59,838 bases of DNA from Alphaproteobacteria bacterium (GTDB lineage Bacteria; Pseudomonadota; Alphaproteobacteria; UBA7985; JAUIBT01). Positions 27,403-39,737 of this stretch are shown one piece after another. The notes under the pieces were generated by a model that was not told the origin of the DNA, did no database searches, and saw only the letters and a list, made by a program, of their open reading frames with translations. The first letter of the stretch is position 1; every line of letters starts with the position of its first letter. The DNA lies in the NCBI GenBank assembly GCA_030428565.1, contig JAUIDR010000017.1, positions 1 to 59,838 on the forward strand, written 5' to 3'. The position numbers and the translations under genes were made by a program.

Positions 27403-29109
27403 CTAAAGCTCGCCGCCGAAGTGCTTGATGACCGAATCCAGCGGATTGCAGGCCGCTTGACCCAGGCCGCAAATCGAAGCATCGCGCATGACTTTGGACA
27501 GGTCGGCCAACAACGCCAAATTCCAGTCGTCACGCTCCATAAGCGCGACCGCTTTTTCGGTGCCCGTTCGGCAGGGTGTACACTGACCACAGGATTCAAA
27601 CTTGAAGAACTGCATCAGGTTCAGCGCCACATCGCGCATCTTGTCTTGATCAGACAGCACCACGACCGCCGCGGAACCGATGATACAGCCGTGCTCTTCC
27701 AACGTGCCGAAATCGAGCGGTATATCATCTTTGGCGGCCGGCAGAATGCCGCCCGACGCACCGCCCGGCAAATAGGCCTTAAAGCTGTGGCCGTCTTTCA
27801 TTCCGCCGCAAGCCTCGATCAAATCGCGGATGGTCGAACCCGCGGGCGCCAGCACGACTTGCGGGTTCTTGACATGGCCCGAGACCGAATAAGAGCGCCA
27901 ACCCTGGCGACCATTGACTCCGGCTGAGACGAACCAGTCTGGGCCTTTCGACAAGATCGACGGCACCCAAAAACAGGTCTCAACATTGTGGATCAAGGTG
28001 GGGCGACCAAAGAGGCCGACTTGCGTTGGGAAGGGCGGCTTTTGCCGGGGCAGGCCGCGCTTGCCTTCCAAGCTCTCCAACATGGCGCTCTCTTCGCCGC
28101 AAATGTAAGCGCCAGCGCCGCGTCGCAGCACGATTTGGGTATGATCGGCCAGACCCGAGCCTTGCAGCGCCTCGATCTCACGCTTGAGAATTTCCAGCAC
28201 CGCCGGGTATTCGTCGCGGATGTAGACATAGACCGCCTCGGCTTCAGCCGCCCAAGCTGCGATCAACATGCCTTCAAGAAACTGGTGCGGGCGGCTCTCC
28301 AAATAATGCCGGTCCTTGAAGGTGCCAGGCTCGCCTTCATCGCCGTTGACGGCCATCAAGCGCGGCCCCGCTTCTTTGCGCAGGAATTCCCACTTCATGC
28401 CGGTGGGGAAGCCCGCGCCCCCCAGACCACGCAGGCCTGCATGTTTCAGGTCACCGATCACCGCGTCAACCGGACGGCTGCCGTCCAGACAAGAGCGCAG
28501 CATGCGATAGCCGCCCTCGGCCTCGTAGTCCGCGCGGCTCTGATAGCCCGGCAGGTTGATGTGGGTGTCCTGGCGCTCGACCGCCGAGACCACGCCGTCG
28601 AAGGTCGCGTGCCACAGGTGGTTGTGACCGACTTCGACGATAGGCGCGGCGTGGCAACGGCCCATGCACGGCAGCTTTTGCACCCGCACCGCATCGCCGT
28701 AGTGCTGGGTCAGGCGCGCGGCCAAGTCGTCGGCACCGTGCTGCATGCAAGTCAGACTATCGCAAACGCGGATCGTCAATTCTGGCGGCACTTGATCGTC
28801 GTCAAACACCACGTCGAAGTGAGCATAAAAGGTAGCGACTTCAAAGACTTCAGCCATGGGCAGTCGCATAAGGTCCGCCAAAGCAGCCAAGTGTTCAGCG
28901 CGCAGGCAACGCTCAGCGTCTTGCAGCGCGTGCAGATATTCAATCAGCTCGTCGCGGTGGTAGGGGCCTTGGCCGATCTGCGTTTGAACGCGCGCAACCG
29001 CCGCTTCATCGACCACGCGGCCCTTGGGCGTCGGCGCGGCTTTGCGGCGGCCCGAGCCCGGGTGCAGACGCTGCGGATTGCCATCAAACTTGTTTGCGTC
29101 GTGTGTCAT
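27403..29109 (-). CDS. NuoE-NuoF fusion, NADH-binding flavin/iron-sulfur subunit
   Basis: A single chain of about 568 residues joining a NuoE-like thioredoxin-fold domain to a NuoF-like domain. The first has four cysteines as CDSLTC and CMGRC, a [2Fe-2S] site. The second has the FMN motif GLRGLGGAGFPTGMKW, the NADH-binding NGDEGEPGTFKDR, a SLBB segment, and the [4Fe-4S] motif ESCGQCTPCRTGT. This is the NADH module used by complex I, NAD-linked formate dehydrogenases and hydrogenases. The ATG at 29109 with GGAGG is clearly the start; the frame runs 31 codons further. No catalytic partner subunit is adjacent, so its electron partner is unknown. Confidence 0.9.
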   Translation of the reverse strand: MTHDANKFDGNPQRLHPGSGRRKAAPTPKGRVVDEAAVARVQTQIGQGPYHRDELIEYLHALQDAERCLRAEHLAALADLMRLPMAEVFEVATFYAHFDVVFDDDQVPPELTIRVCDSLTCMQHGADDLAARLTQHYGDAVRVQKLPCMGRCHAAPIVEVGHNHLWHATFDGVVSAVERQDTHINLPGYQSRADYEAEGGYRMLRSCLDGSRPVDAVIGDLKHAGLRGLGGAGFPTGMKWEFLRKEAGPRLMAVNGDEGEPGTFKDRHYLESRPHQFLEGMLIAAWAAEAEAVYVYIRDEYPAVLEILKREIEALQGSGLADHTQIVLRRGAGAYICGEESAMLESLEGKRGLPRQKPPFPTQVGLFGRPTLIHNVETCFWVPSILSKGPDWFVSAGVNGRQGWRSYSVSGHVKNPQVVLAPAGSTIRDLIEACGGMKDGHSFKAYLPGGASGGILPAAKDDIPLDFGTLEEHGCIIGSAAVVVLSDQDKMRDVALNLMQFFKFESCGQCTPCRTGTEKAVALMERDDWNLALLADLSKVMRDASICGLGQAACNPLDSVIKHFGGEL

Positions 29110-29362
29110 GGGCGGGAGCCTCCGGTAGATCAACTGCCCCTCACCTGCGCGGATGATTGGGAAACAGCGTTGCAATTCGCGTGGGTCGAGCGCTGTGGCC
29201 AACGCGACCGTCTGGCCGCAACGCGCTGCGCTAAGTTGACGCCTAACCTAAGTTAGCACACAGGTCCAGCTATCGGAAAAGCTAAGGCTAATGCAACAAC
29301 AGCGACATGGAGCAAAGTAATGGCGCAAAGCTTAAGAGACCGACCCTGGCTAGGTTCTGAGC

Positions 29363-30376
29363 CTAGCCACCACCGGGCGGCGGCGGGGGGCGGCCAAATC
29401 CTGGCTTAAAACCAGGGCCGCCAGATCCAGGGCCTCCCTGGCCGCGGCCCCCGGGACCACGCCCACCAGGTCTACCCAAGGCAAAGCTGTTGTCCGGTCG
29501 ACCCGCAAAACACAGCGGCACAACCGGAAACGCCTCGGTCAGGAAATAGGCATAGCTGCCTTGCGGGAATTCCTTTGAGACCGTAAAGGCGCCATTGCAG
29601 GCATCCAAATTGCCCGAACCGGCCTGATATTCGTAGTCTTGTAAAAAGGCCCCATCATAGCGCCCTGTCGGCTGATCGCCCGCCGGACGCCGTCCGGTCT
29701 TGAGCCGATAGGAGCTGGTCATGCGCACGATTTGGCCATTTTGCGTGCCGGTGAGCGCATAGATAGGAAAGCCATCTGCCGCATAGCCGACCAGAGGCGA
29801 ATGGGCTTGCGGCGACCAGCTAAGACCGCTCAGCAACCCGCTTGGCAGACCGTGGTAGTGGTAAGCCCCGTTGGGTTGAACGTGCGCATAATTGGCGTCG
29901 AGGCCCAGAGCCACCGCGCCGCCGAGGGCGTTGTACTGCCAGCCCGAGCGGGGGTTGCCGTGCCAGAACTCCGCAGCCATAGGATCAAAGACGACGCCTT
30001 TCAGACTGACGCCAAATCGAAAGCCCAACCGCAGCGGCGTTGGGTTCGCGGCCATTTGCGGGCGAGCTGGGATCTGTAATCGCAGGTCTTGCGCGCGCAC
30101 CGCGTTGGGATTGCCTCTGTTGGGGAACGCACCGATGGCGTGGCTCGGCAGGCCGTTGGCGACAAGCTGCCAATAGCGGCCGCTTTGGCTCCAACGCGCC
30201 CGGCTCGGTGAGGGTGGATTGCGATTGACGGGTACCAAGGACAGCGCCCGCGCTTGCGTTGCGTCGTGATAGCGCATGCGTGGCTGGCTCTGGGCTGCGT
30301 TGCTGACCCCTAGCAGCGCCAAAGCGCCCGCGAGGCACCAGGCCAGACTTGGGGCCAGCTTGAAAAGACGCGGCAT
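29363..30376 (-). CDS. Exported YHYH domain protein
   Basis: A 337-residue protein with an N-terminal signal peptide (LAPSLAWCLAGALALLGVSNAAQS) and a YHYH domain, named for its motif (GAYHYHGLPSGLL here). Domain members are secreted or periplasmic and mostly of unknown function. The last 40 residues are Gly/Pro-rich (GRPGGRGPGGRGQGG and a short proline run), probably disordered. I place the start at the ATG at 30376, which directly precedes the signal peptide; the frame is open 25 codons earlier. It is about 80 bases downstream of the DUF3553 gene. Confidence 0.85.
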   Translation of the reverse strand: MPRLFKLAPSLAWCLAGALALLGVSNAAQSQPRMRYHDATQARALSLVPVNRNPPSPSRARWSQSGRYWQLVANGLPSHAIGAFPNRGNPNAVRAQDLRLQIPARPQMAANPTPLRLGFRFGVSLKGVVFDPMAAEFWHGNPRSGWQYNALGGAVALGLDANYAHVQPNGAYHYHGLPSGLLSGLSWSPQAHSPLVGYAADGFPIYALTGTQNGQIVRMTSSYRLKTGRRPAGDQPTGRYDGAFLQDYEYQAGSGNLDACNGAFTVSKEFPQGSYAYFLTEAFPVVPLCFAGRPDNSFALGRPGGRGPGGRGQGGPGSGGPGFKPGFGRPPPPPGGG

Positions 30377-30456
30377 GGCCCGTCTAGACTCCCAGCGATG
30401 CGACCATTCAAAAACCCTGGTCTGGCTCTGTGCGCCTCGTCCTTGGTTCATGGTCT

Positions 30457-30618
30457 TTAGTCCGCCAGTTCCAGGTCAATGACCCGGCTATTGATGACCA
30501 CCTTGCCCGCGTGTTCGAAATTGACGGTGATACGATCGCCGACCACCGACTGGACCTGCCCCAGCCCCCAATCAGGCTGGCCAGGGTGACGAACAAAAGT
30601 GCCAGGTGTAATCAGCAT
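30457..30618 (-). CDS. DUF3553 family miniprotein
   Basis: A 53-residue protein: it starts MLITPGTFVRHP, continues PDWGLGQVQSVVGDRITVNFEHAGK and ends VIDLELAD. The pattern fits the DUF3553 family, small beta-rich alphaproteobacterial proteins of unknown function. A similar fold forms the tail of some UvrD/CarD-like proteins. The ATG follows GGGGACC. It lies 27 bases downstream of the acetyltransferase gene and about 80 bases before the YHYH gene, so it looks like part of the dapE transcript. It is short enough to be missed by automated gene calls. Confidence 0.8.
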   Translation of the reverse strand: MLITPGTFVRHPGQPDWGLGQVQSVVGDRITVNFEHAGKVVINSRVIDLELAD

Positions 30619-30645
30619 GCTTGGTCCCCTTACATTGCTGCCCCA

Positions 30646-31257
30646 TCAAAGCCCGATATCATCGCGCACGCAAGCATACATCAGCACATCGCGCGGTGCG
30701 TCTTGCAATTCGGGCTGCAAGAAGAAGCGGCGCAAGCGGCCTTCAAACCGCATACCGGCCTGTTCCATGACCCCGCGCGAGGCCGGATGCTCGGCATCGC
30801 AGAACGCTTCAACGCGCCAAATTTGCGGTTGACATAGGCCCCATTGCAGCCAAAAGCGCGTCGCCTCCAGCGCCAGGCCTTGCCGCCATTGGTCCGGTGC
30901 AAAGGCGCAGCCCAAATTCAGACGACTGGCCTGGGGCTTAATATGCTGATTGCCGATCAAACGGCTGGGATCATCGCGTCGGTAGATCAAGTAGGAATAG
31001 GCGCGCCCGGCTTGCCAATCCTGCGCCATGGCCTGCAACTTGGCCCAGCTCTCCTCACGGTCCTGGTGCGCGCGAAAGCCGCAAAACCGAGCCACCGCCG
31101 CCTGGCTGAAAAGGGTGTGAAGCTGGTCCAGCACGACTGGGAAAGCCTTGTCATGCTGGCCTTCGTTCGCTTCAGGTGCGGGCGGACGCACAAACCGCAG
31201 GCGCGCGCTTTCGATCTGATCGGGAAACGCAAGATCGGCGGGCGCGGCGCTGCTCAT
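30646..31257 (-). CDS. GNAT family N-acetyltransferase (RimJ/RimL-like)
   Basis: A 203-residue acetyltransferase of the GNAT fold. It shows the N-terminal ESARLRFVRPP strand typical of the RimJ/RimL group, then IGNQHIKP, the acetyl-CoA-binding region LGCAFAPDQWRQGLALEA and the C-terminal EAFCDAEHPASRGVMEQAGMRFEG. The CoA-binding loop is somewhat divergent. The substrate, a protein N-terminus or small amine, cannot be told. It follows the membrane protein gene after 9 bases. Confidence 0.87.
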   Translation of the reverse strand: MSSAAPADLAFPDQIESARLRFVRPPAPEANEGQHDKAFPVVLDQLHTLFSQAAVARFCGFRAHQDREESWAKLQAMAQDWQAGRAYSYLIYRRDDPSRLIGNQHIKPQASRLNLGCAFAPDQWRQGLALEATRFWLQWGLCQPQIWRVEAFCDAEHPASRGVMEQAGMRFEGRLRRFFLQPELQDAPRDVLMYACVRDDIGL

Positions 31258-31266
31258 GGCGATGGC

Positions 31267-31875
31267 CTAGGGCGTCATGCCAATGAGCTGCAGCAGTTCC
31301 ATATTCTGCTGCATCATATAGAGCGTCAACGCAAAGTTGCCGACGACCAAGATCCCGGCAATTTTCGGATTGTCGCCAAAGACTTTGAAATAAGCAAAAC
31401 CTTGGATCACCAAGCGGTAGATCAACAGGCAGAATTGCAACAGGATCGCTAACTCGCTGCCCAGAATTCCCGACAGCAAGACCAACAGCAAAATGCCCAG
31501 CGCATGGGCAGCATCCAACCAATTGTTGATAGCCAGCACCGCCGACAGCGCGGGCTTGCGTAGCGCGGGGGCGGCGGTCAAGCGCATCATCAAGAGGGCA
31601 AACCAGACAAAAACCGCCCAGCCGAACAGGTAGGTCACGAGCCAACCGACCAAAAATAGTTGCCCCTCGTTCTGGCCATGCTGGGCCAATGAGACCCCGC
31701 GCATCAGCGCTTGCCAATCGAAGAACACGACGATCGGCAGCAGATAGACCACCAGCCAAAACGAGCGCAAAGCACCCGCCGGGCTCAGGTCGATCATGCG
31801 CAGACCCTGGGCATCAAAGCGCGCCAAACGCAAGCAGCCAGTCAGGCTAGACCGCCCCTCGGCGCTACTAATCAT
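31267..31875 (-). CDS. Integral membrane protein of unknown function
   Basis: A 202-residue protein with about five hydrophobic segments (SFWLVVYLLPIVVFF, FLVGWLVTYLFGWAVFVWFALLM, LGILLLVLLSGILGSELAILL, and one near the C-terminus). No recognised family motif. I choose the ATG at 31875, which overlaps the end of dapE and has GAGGCGAGGG upstream, over a TTG 18 bases earlier. The overlap suggests translational coupling with dapE. Role unknown. Confidence 0.75.
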   Translation of the reverse strand: MISSAEGRSSLTGCLRLARFDAQGLRMIDLSPAGALRSFWLVVYLLPIVVFFDWQALMRGVSLAQHGQNEGQLFLVGWLVTYLFGWAVFVWFALLMMRLTAAPALRKPALSAVLAINNWLDAAHALGILLLVLLSGILGSELAILLQFCLLIYRLVIQGFAYFKVFGDNPKIAGILVVGNFALTLYMMQQNMELLQLIGMTP

Positions 31876-31876
31876 G

Positions 31877-33046
31877 TCATGCCCTCGCCTCAAAATAGTT
31901 GACCAATAGTCGGCGATAGACCTCGGTCAACGGCTCCAACTCGTCGATAGAGACGAACTCATCGACCTTGTGCATAGAGCTGCCCACCGCCCCGAACTCG
32001 GCCACAGGACACATGTCTTTGATAAAGCGCGCGTCCGATGTGCCGCCATTGGTCATATAGTCGGGGGTTTGTCCGGTTACAGCTTCGACAGCCCGAGCAA
32101 TTGCCGCACCCAGCTCGTCTGGCTCAAACACGAAGGCATCCCCTGAAGAGCGGAACTCCAGCGAATAGTCCTCATAGATCGCGTCCAAGCGTCGGCGAAT
32201 TTCTGCTTCCAAGCGTTCGCCCGTCCAGGTGTCGTTGTAGCGCACATTAAAGACCAACTGGCCCTCAGCGGGGATAATGTTATTGGCTGGGTTGCCCACA
32301 TCGATACTGACCACCTGCAAGCTGGTGGCTTGGAAGTGCTGGTTGCCTTGGTCCAAGGGCGTATCGACCAACTCGACGCCCATGCGCAGCAAAGGATGCA
32401 AGGGGTTCAGGGCATGATCGGGGTAGGCCGCGTGGCCTTGGACCCCAAAGACCGTCAAGCGGCCGGTGCCAGAGCCGCGACGACCGATCTTGATGGTGTC
32501 GCCCAGCGTTTCAACGCAGGAAGGCTCGGCGACCAGGCAGTGATCGGCCTTTTCGCCATGCGCGCGCATCCAATCCAAGATAGCAGTGGTGCCCGCTACG
32601 GCTTCGCCCTCTTCATCGCCGGTGATCAAAAACGCGATCGAGCCTTGCGGCGCGCCTTGCTCCAGCAGGCGACCGACGGCCGCCATGAAACAGGCGACGC
32701 CCGATTTCATATCCACCGTACCGCGGCCAATGAGTTTGCCGTTCACTTCGTTGGCGGCAAAGGGGGGTTGGCTCCAGGCTTCTTCATCGCCCACCGGCAC
32801 GACATCGGTGTGCCCGGCGAAGGCAAACATGGGCGCGCTTTGGCCCCATCGGCAATAAAGGTTATCGACCGGATAGCTGGTGCTTTCGGCCGGAATGCGG
32901 GTGCAGACGAAGCCGCGCGCTTCACACCAGGCCTGAATCAAGTCAAGAGCCGCGCTCGAATCGGGCGTCAGCGATGGGTAGCGCACCAAGGCTTGGGTGA
33001 GCAGAAGGGGATCGTTGGAGGCGATTAGATCGTTATCAAAAGTCAT
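31877..33046 (-). CDS. dapE: Succinyl-diaminopimelate desuccinylase
   Basis: Zinc metallohydrolase that removes the succinyl group to give LL-diaminopimelate in lysine and peptidoglycan synthesis. About 389 residues. Metal-binding signatures include FAFAGHTDVVPVGD, RGTVDMKSGVACFM, ITGDEEGEA and YMTNGGTSDARF. The ATG at 33046 (MTFDNDL) is preferred to a TTG seven codons upstream. dapD, which makes the succinylated precursor two steps earlier, lies directly upstream, separated by a terminator. Downstream genes overlap or nearly touch, suggesting a dapE-led operon of five genes. Confidence 0.94.
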   Translation of the reverse strand: MTFDNDLIASNDPLLLTQALVRYPSLTPDSSAALDLIQAWCEARGFVCTRIPAESTSYPVDNLYCRWGQSAPMFAFAGHTDVVPVGDEEAWSQPPFAANEVNGKLIGRGTVDMKSGVACFMAAVGRLLEQGAPQGSIAFLITGDEEGEAVAGTTAILDWMRAHGEKADHCLVAEPSCVETLGDTIKIGRRGSGTGRLTVFGVQGHAAYPDHALNPLHPLLRMGVELVDTPLDQGNQHFQATSLQVVSIDVGNPANNIIPAEGQLVFNVRYNDTWTGERLEAEIRRRLDAIYEDYSLEFRSSGDAFVFEPDELGAAIARAVEAVTGQTPDYMTNGGTSDARFIKDMCPVAEFGAVGSSMHKVDEFVSIDELEPLTEVYRRLLVNYFEARA

Positions 33047-33118
33047 GCAGCCGTCTGTGGCCCGCAAGCGTGGCCAGAATTAGAAAAGGGAGTTAGAGTT
33101 GAGAAAAAACACACAAAC

Positions 33119-33144
33119 GCGGGCGTCGACCGATCGGCGCCCGC
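33119..33144 (-). terminator. Terminator between dapD and dapE
   Basis: Arms GCGGGCG (33119-33125) and CGCCCGC (33138-33144) pair perfectly, with further pairing inside. On the minus strand the hairpin is followed by a T-rich stretch with a run of six T. It sits about 27 bases after the dapD stop and upstream of dapE, so dapE probably has its own promoter or relies on read-through. Confidence 0.75.
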
Positions 33145-33170
33145 GCTGGCCCTAAGAAAGCGGTTTTTGA

Positions 33171-34034
33171 TTAATCGCGCAACAGGTCGTTGATGGACGT
33201 CTTGGCGCGGGTCTTTTCATCGACGCGCTTGACGATCACCGCACAATAGAGCGAGGGCCCCGGTTCACCGTTGGCCATCGGCTTGCCCGGCATGGAGCCC
33301 GAGACCACCACCGAATAGGCAGGAACGCGGCCCATAAAGACTTCACCGGTAGTGCGATCAACGATCTTGGTCGATGCACCGATAAACACACCCATCGAAA
33401 TGACCGAGCCTTCCTCGACGATCACGCCTTCCACCACTTCTGAACGCGCGCCAATGAAGCAGTTGTCTTCGATGATGACCGGCCCCGCTTGCAGCGGCTC
33501 CAAAACGCCGCCGATGCCAGCACCGCCCGACAGGTGGACGTTTTTGCCGATCTGGGCGCAAGAGCCGACCGTTGCCCAGGTATCGACCATGGTGCCGCTA
33601 TCGACGTAAGCCCCCAGATTGACGAATGAGGGCATCAGCACCACACCAGGTGCAATGTGGGCCGAGCGGCGCACGATACAGTTGGGCACAGCCCGGAAGC
33701 CTGCGGCCTGGAACTCGTCGCGGCCCCAGCCTTCAAACTTGGACGGCACTTTATCCCACCAAGGCGTATTAGCGTTGCCAAAAGCCGGCCCGCCGTTCAT
33801 CAGGTCCATGTCGTTCAGACGGAACGACAGCAGCACAGCTTTTTTGGCCCACTGATTGACCTGCCAGCCTTGATCGCCTTTCTCGGCGACCCGCAGTTCG
33901 CCGCGGTCCATGGCGAGCAGCGCGGCGTTGACGCCATCGCGGATTTCGCCTTGGGTCTGGGTATTGATGGTGTCGCGATCGTCGAAGGCCTGGTTGATGA
34001 GGCTCTCAAGCGCGGCGCGCTGGGCGGTATCCAT
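33171..34034 (-). CDS. dapD: Tetrahydrodipicolinate N-succinyltransferase
   Basis: Uses succinyl-CoA to succinylate tetrahydrodipicolinate in the lysine/diaminopimelate pathway. The 287 residues show an N-terminal helical domain, then a left-handed beta-helix of hexapeptide repeats ([41 protein letters not shown]) with [17 protein letters not shown]. The frame stays open 84 codons upstream, but [10 protein letters not shown] at 34034, preceded by GGAG, is the family N-terminus and normal length. Confidence 0.95.
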   Translation of the reverse strand: MDTAQRAALESLINQAFDDRDTINTQTQGEIRDGVNAALLAMDRGELRVAEKGDQGWQVNQWAKKAVLLSFRLNDMDLMNGGPAFGNANTPWWDKVPSKFEGWGRDEFQAAGFRAVPNCIVRRSAHIAPGVVLMPSFVNLGAYVDSGTMVDTWATVGSCAQIGKNVHLSGGAGIGGVLEPLQAGPVIIEDNCFIGARSEVVEGVIVEEGSVISMGVFIGASTKIVDRTTGEVFMGRVPAYSVVVSGSMPGKPMANGEPGPSLYCAVIVKRVDEKTRAKTSINDLLRD

Positions 34035-34376
34035 AAGTCGGGCTCCATTCCTAATTTGCAACGCCGCTAGCCAGAAAGCCGCGACGCCAAGGTCTTTTCG
34101 GGGGGTCTGCTTACACTTGAAGTAGCGGGAAGCAGACAGGCGGTCAACACAAGGCGAAGTCCCTAAGCAAAGCGGCGGAAATAAGGTAAGCTTCCGCTTA
34201 GCCGTCGTGTCCGTTTTCGACCTTGTTTCGCTCTTTCTTACCGCCAAAGCTGCGGTGCCAAACCGCGTTTTAGAGACAAGCAGCAAACAAGGCGCGACCC
34301 ATGGCCTCTCTATCCGCCAGGCAAGCGGACCACCGCCGCCTGTGATTCTGCTGACTTTTGCTCTCCAAGGTCCCCT
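34035..34376. other. Divergent promoter region dapD / hybrid kinase
   Basis: 342 bases between two divergent genes. No gene, RNA or clear operator seen; it should contain both promoters. Confidence 0.4.
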
Positions 34377-37760
<3,384 letters not shown>

Positions 37761-37772
37761 CCGGCAAGCAGC

Positions 37773-38702
37773 CTAATCCAGCGGCTGCAACTCCTGCTCC
37801 AGCTTTTCGCGCAAATGAGCGTGCTGGGTCGGCAGTTTGAGCTGTGAGCCCAGCGCGGCCAGATCTTCATCGCGGTCAAAACCGGGCTCGTTGGTCGCCA
37901 CCTCAAACAGAACCCCGCCCGGCGTGAGGAAATAAATGGCCCAAAAGTAGTCGCGGTCAATCGGCGGCGTCACCGCATAGCCTTCGTCTTTCAAAGCCTG
38001 GCGCAGTTTGTCTTGAGCGGCGCGATCAGCAACCGCAAAAGCGATGTGATGCACAGATCCCGCGCCTTGTCCTGCGGCGGCCAGGCTCGGCTGTTCGTCA
38101 AGGTCGATGTGGTCCGCGCCGTTGCCATCGGGGACGATAAAGCGGGTACGCCCCTCGCGCGTCTCCAACTCTTCATAGCCCATGAAAGTCAACAGCTCGC
38201 GCATAGGGCCCATGTCCGCCAAGCGCAGACTAGCACCGGCAAAGCCCTTGATCGCGAGTTCGGCTTCCAAGTTCGGACCATGAAAACCGGGGCGCTCATC
38301 GCCCTGGTTCTCAATCAGCAAAAAGCGGTCGCCGTCGGGCGCCGCGAATTCCAGCGCTGCCTGCCCAAAGACTTGGCGGCGGGTCGTACCCTTCAGGCCG
38401 TACGCGGCTAAGCGTTCTTGCCAGGCGTCCAAGGTTGCGGGATTGACGCTGAAGTGGGTGACGCCAACCTCACCATTACCGCGCCGACCTTGCGCCATGC
38501 CTTGGAAGGGAAAATAGGTCATGACGGTGCCCGGTTCGCCGCGCTCATTGCCATAGTAAAGGTGGTAGACGCTGGGATTGTCGAAGTTCACGGTCTGCTT
38601 GACCCGACGCTGGCCCAAGGCGCCTGTGAAAAAGCGATCATAGGTCACGGCATCCGAAGATAAAGAGGTAACGTGGTGTAGGCCCTTGATGAGGCGATCC
38701 AT
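37773..38702 (-). CDS. Ring-cleaving dioxygenase of the VOC superfamily (MhqO/PcpA-like)
   Basis: About 309 residues with two tandem glyoxalase-fold modules, GLHHVTSLSSDAVTYDRFF at the start and SVHHIAFAVADRAAQDKL in the second module, each with histidine metal-ligand candidates. A glutamate ligand candidate is in GVLFEVATNEPGF. This matches the family of hydroquinone-type ring-cleaving dioxygenases such as MhqO and PcpA, some of which take part in quinone detoxification. The start at 38702 (MDRLIKGLHH) has GAAAGGG upstream; the open frame is 33 codons longer. No regulator or co-operating azoreductase gene is adjacent. Confidence 0.87.
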   Translation of the reverse strand: MDRLIKGLHHVTSLSSDAVTYDRFFTGALGQRRVKQTVNFDNPSVYHLYYGNERGEPGTVMTYFPFQGMAQGRRGNGEVGVTHFSVNPATLDAWQERLAAYGLKGTTRRQVFGQAALEFAAPDGDRFLLIENQGDERPGFHGPNLEAELAIKGFAGASLRLADMGPMRELLTFMGYEELETREGRTRFIVPDGNGADHIDLDEQPSLAAAGQGAGSVHHIAFAVADRAAQDKLRQALKDEGYAVTPPIDRDYFWAIYFLTPGGVLFEVATNEPGFDRDEDLAALGSQLKLPTQHAHLREKLEQELQPLD

Positions 38703-38819
38703 AGCAAAGCCCTTTCTTTGTTGCTTGCTATAAAGATAATCCGGTAGCTGCTGGCCATCGAGCCCCGTCCATGAAACCAATTGTGTCGCCTGCGGCAACA
38801 ATCGGCCCGCTGCGTCCGA

Positions 38820-39737
38820 CTAGCTCGTCTGTTGAGCCTGCAATGCTTGCCACTCGTGATCCAGCCCTTCGCGATAGGTTGGGAAACTCAAAGTATAGCC
38901 CAGTTCGCGCGCCAGCTTGCTGCTGTCCACGCGCTTGTTGTCGGCATAAAAGCTGCGCGCCATGGGGCTCAAATCTGCCTCCTCAAAGGGGATGAGCGGC
39001 GGCGGCTCTACCCCCATCAGTTGGGCCGCGTATTCGATGACCTCTCCAGGCGGACAAGAAAAGCTGTCACAGACGTTATAAATCTCGACCTGGCCCGCTT
39101 TGGCGACCGGCCTGGCTAATGAGGCCGCCACTACGCCCGCGATGTCCTCAACGTGGATACGGCTAAAGACCTGGCCGGGCTTATCCAAACGCCGCGCCTT
39201 GCCGCTCTTGAGGCTCGCCAGCGCCGAACGACCCGGCCCATAGATACCCGCCAAGCGGAAGATATGCAGCGGCAGGCCCAGCGCGCTCCAGGCTTGCTCG
39301 AAGGCCAAGCGGCGCAGGCCGCGTTCGGTGGTGGCCTTGGTCTCACAGCTCTCATCGACCTTAGCGCCCTGCCAATCGCCATAGACAACCGTGGTCGAAA
39401 GGTAGCCCGCCCAGTTGAGACCTGCCAAAGCTTGCGGCCGGTCCGCCAACAGCGCGCGCACCGCCTCAAGCGCCACATCACCTCGATCATTGCCTGGCAC
39501 ACTAGACAGCATCGCGTCAGCGCCACAAAGCCAGTCTATAGCCTGCGCAGAGAGGCCTTGATATTCATCGAAAACAAAGGCTTGGATGCCAGTTTGAGCC
39601 AAGGCTTGCGCCTTTTCATCGCTGCGCACCGTACCAGCGATGCGCCAACCTTGCGCCAGCAAGCGGCGCGCCAGGGTCTGAGCGCTGTAGCCCAGGCCAA
39701 AACAAAACAAACGCGGAGCTTGTATGCTGTCAGTCAT
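38820..39737 (-). CDS. NAD-dependent epimerase/dehydratase family protein (YeeZ-like)
   Basis: About 305 residues of the extended short-chain dehydrogenase fold. The dinucleotide motif is slightly atypical (LFCFGLGYSAQTLARRL), as in the YeeZ-like group, and the active-site YLSTTVVYGDW matches that group's conserved motif. RLAGIYGPGRSAL and SRIHVEDIAGVV are further family segments. The substrate is unknown. I choose the ATG at 39737 with AAAGGA upstream. The start overlaps that of the divergent TPR gene, so the two start codons face each other within 14 bases. Confidence 0.87.
   Translation of the reverse strand: MTDSIQAPRLFCFGLGYSAQTLARRLLAQGWRIAGTVRSDEKAQALAQTGIQAFVFDEYQGLSAQAIDWLCGADAMLSSVPGNDRGDVALEAVRALLADRPQALAGLNWAGYLSTTVVYGDWQGAKVDESCETKATTERGLRRLAFEQAWSALGLPLHIFRLAGIYGPGRSALASLKSGKARRLDKPGQVFSRIHVEDIAGVVAASLARPVAKAGQVEIYNVCDSFSCPPGEVIEYAAQLMGVEPPPLIPFEEADLSPMARSFYADNKRVDSSKLARELGYTLSFPTYREGLDHEWQALQAQQTS

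Noticed and set aside
27988-29256. 422-codon open frame on the plus strand
   Set aside because: It lies entirely antisense to the NuoE-NuoF gene, whose protein carries many intact motifs. GC-rich codon use produces such open shadows; the translated sequence resembles no family.
34035-34286. 84-codon N-terminal extension of dapD
   Set aside because: The family N-terminus starts at 34034 with GGAG upstream, and the extension has no recognisable feature.
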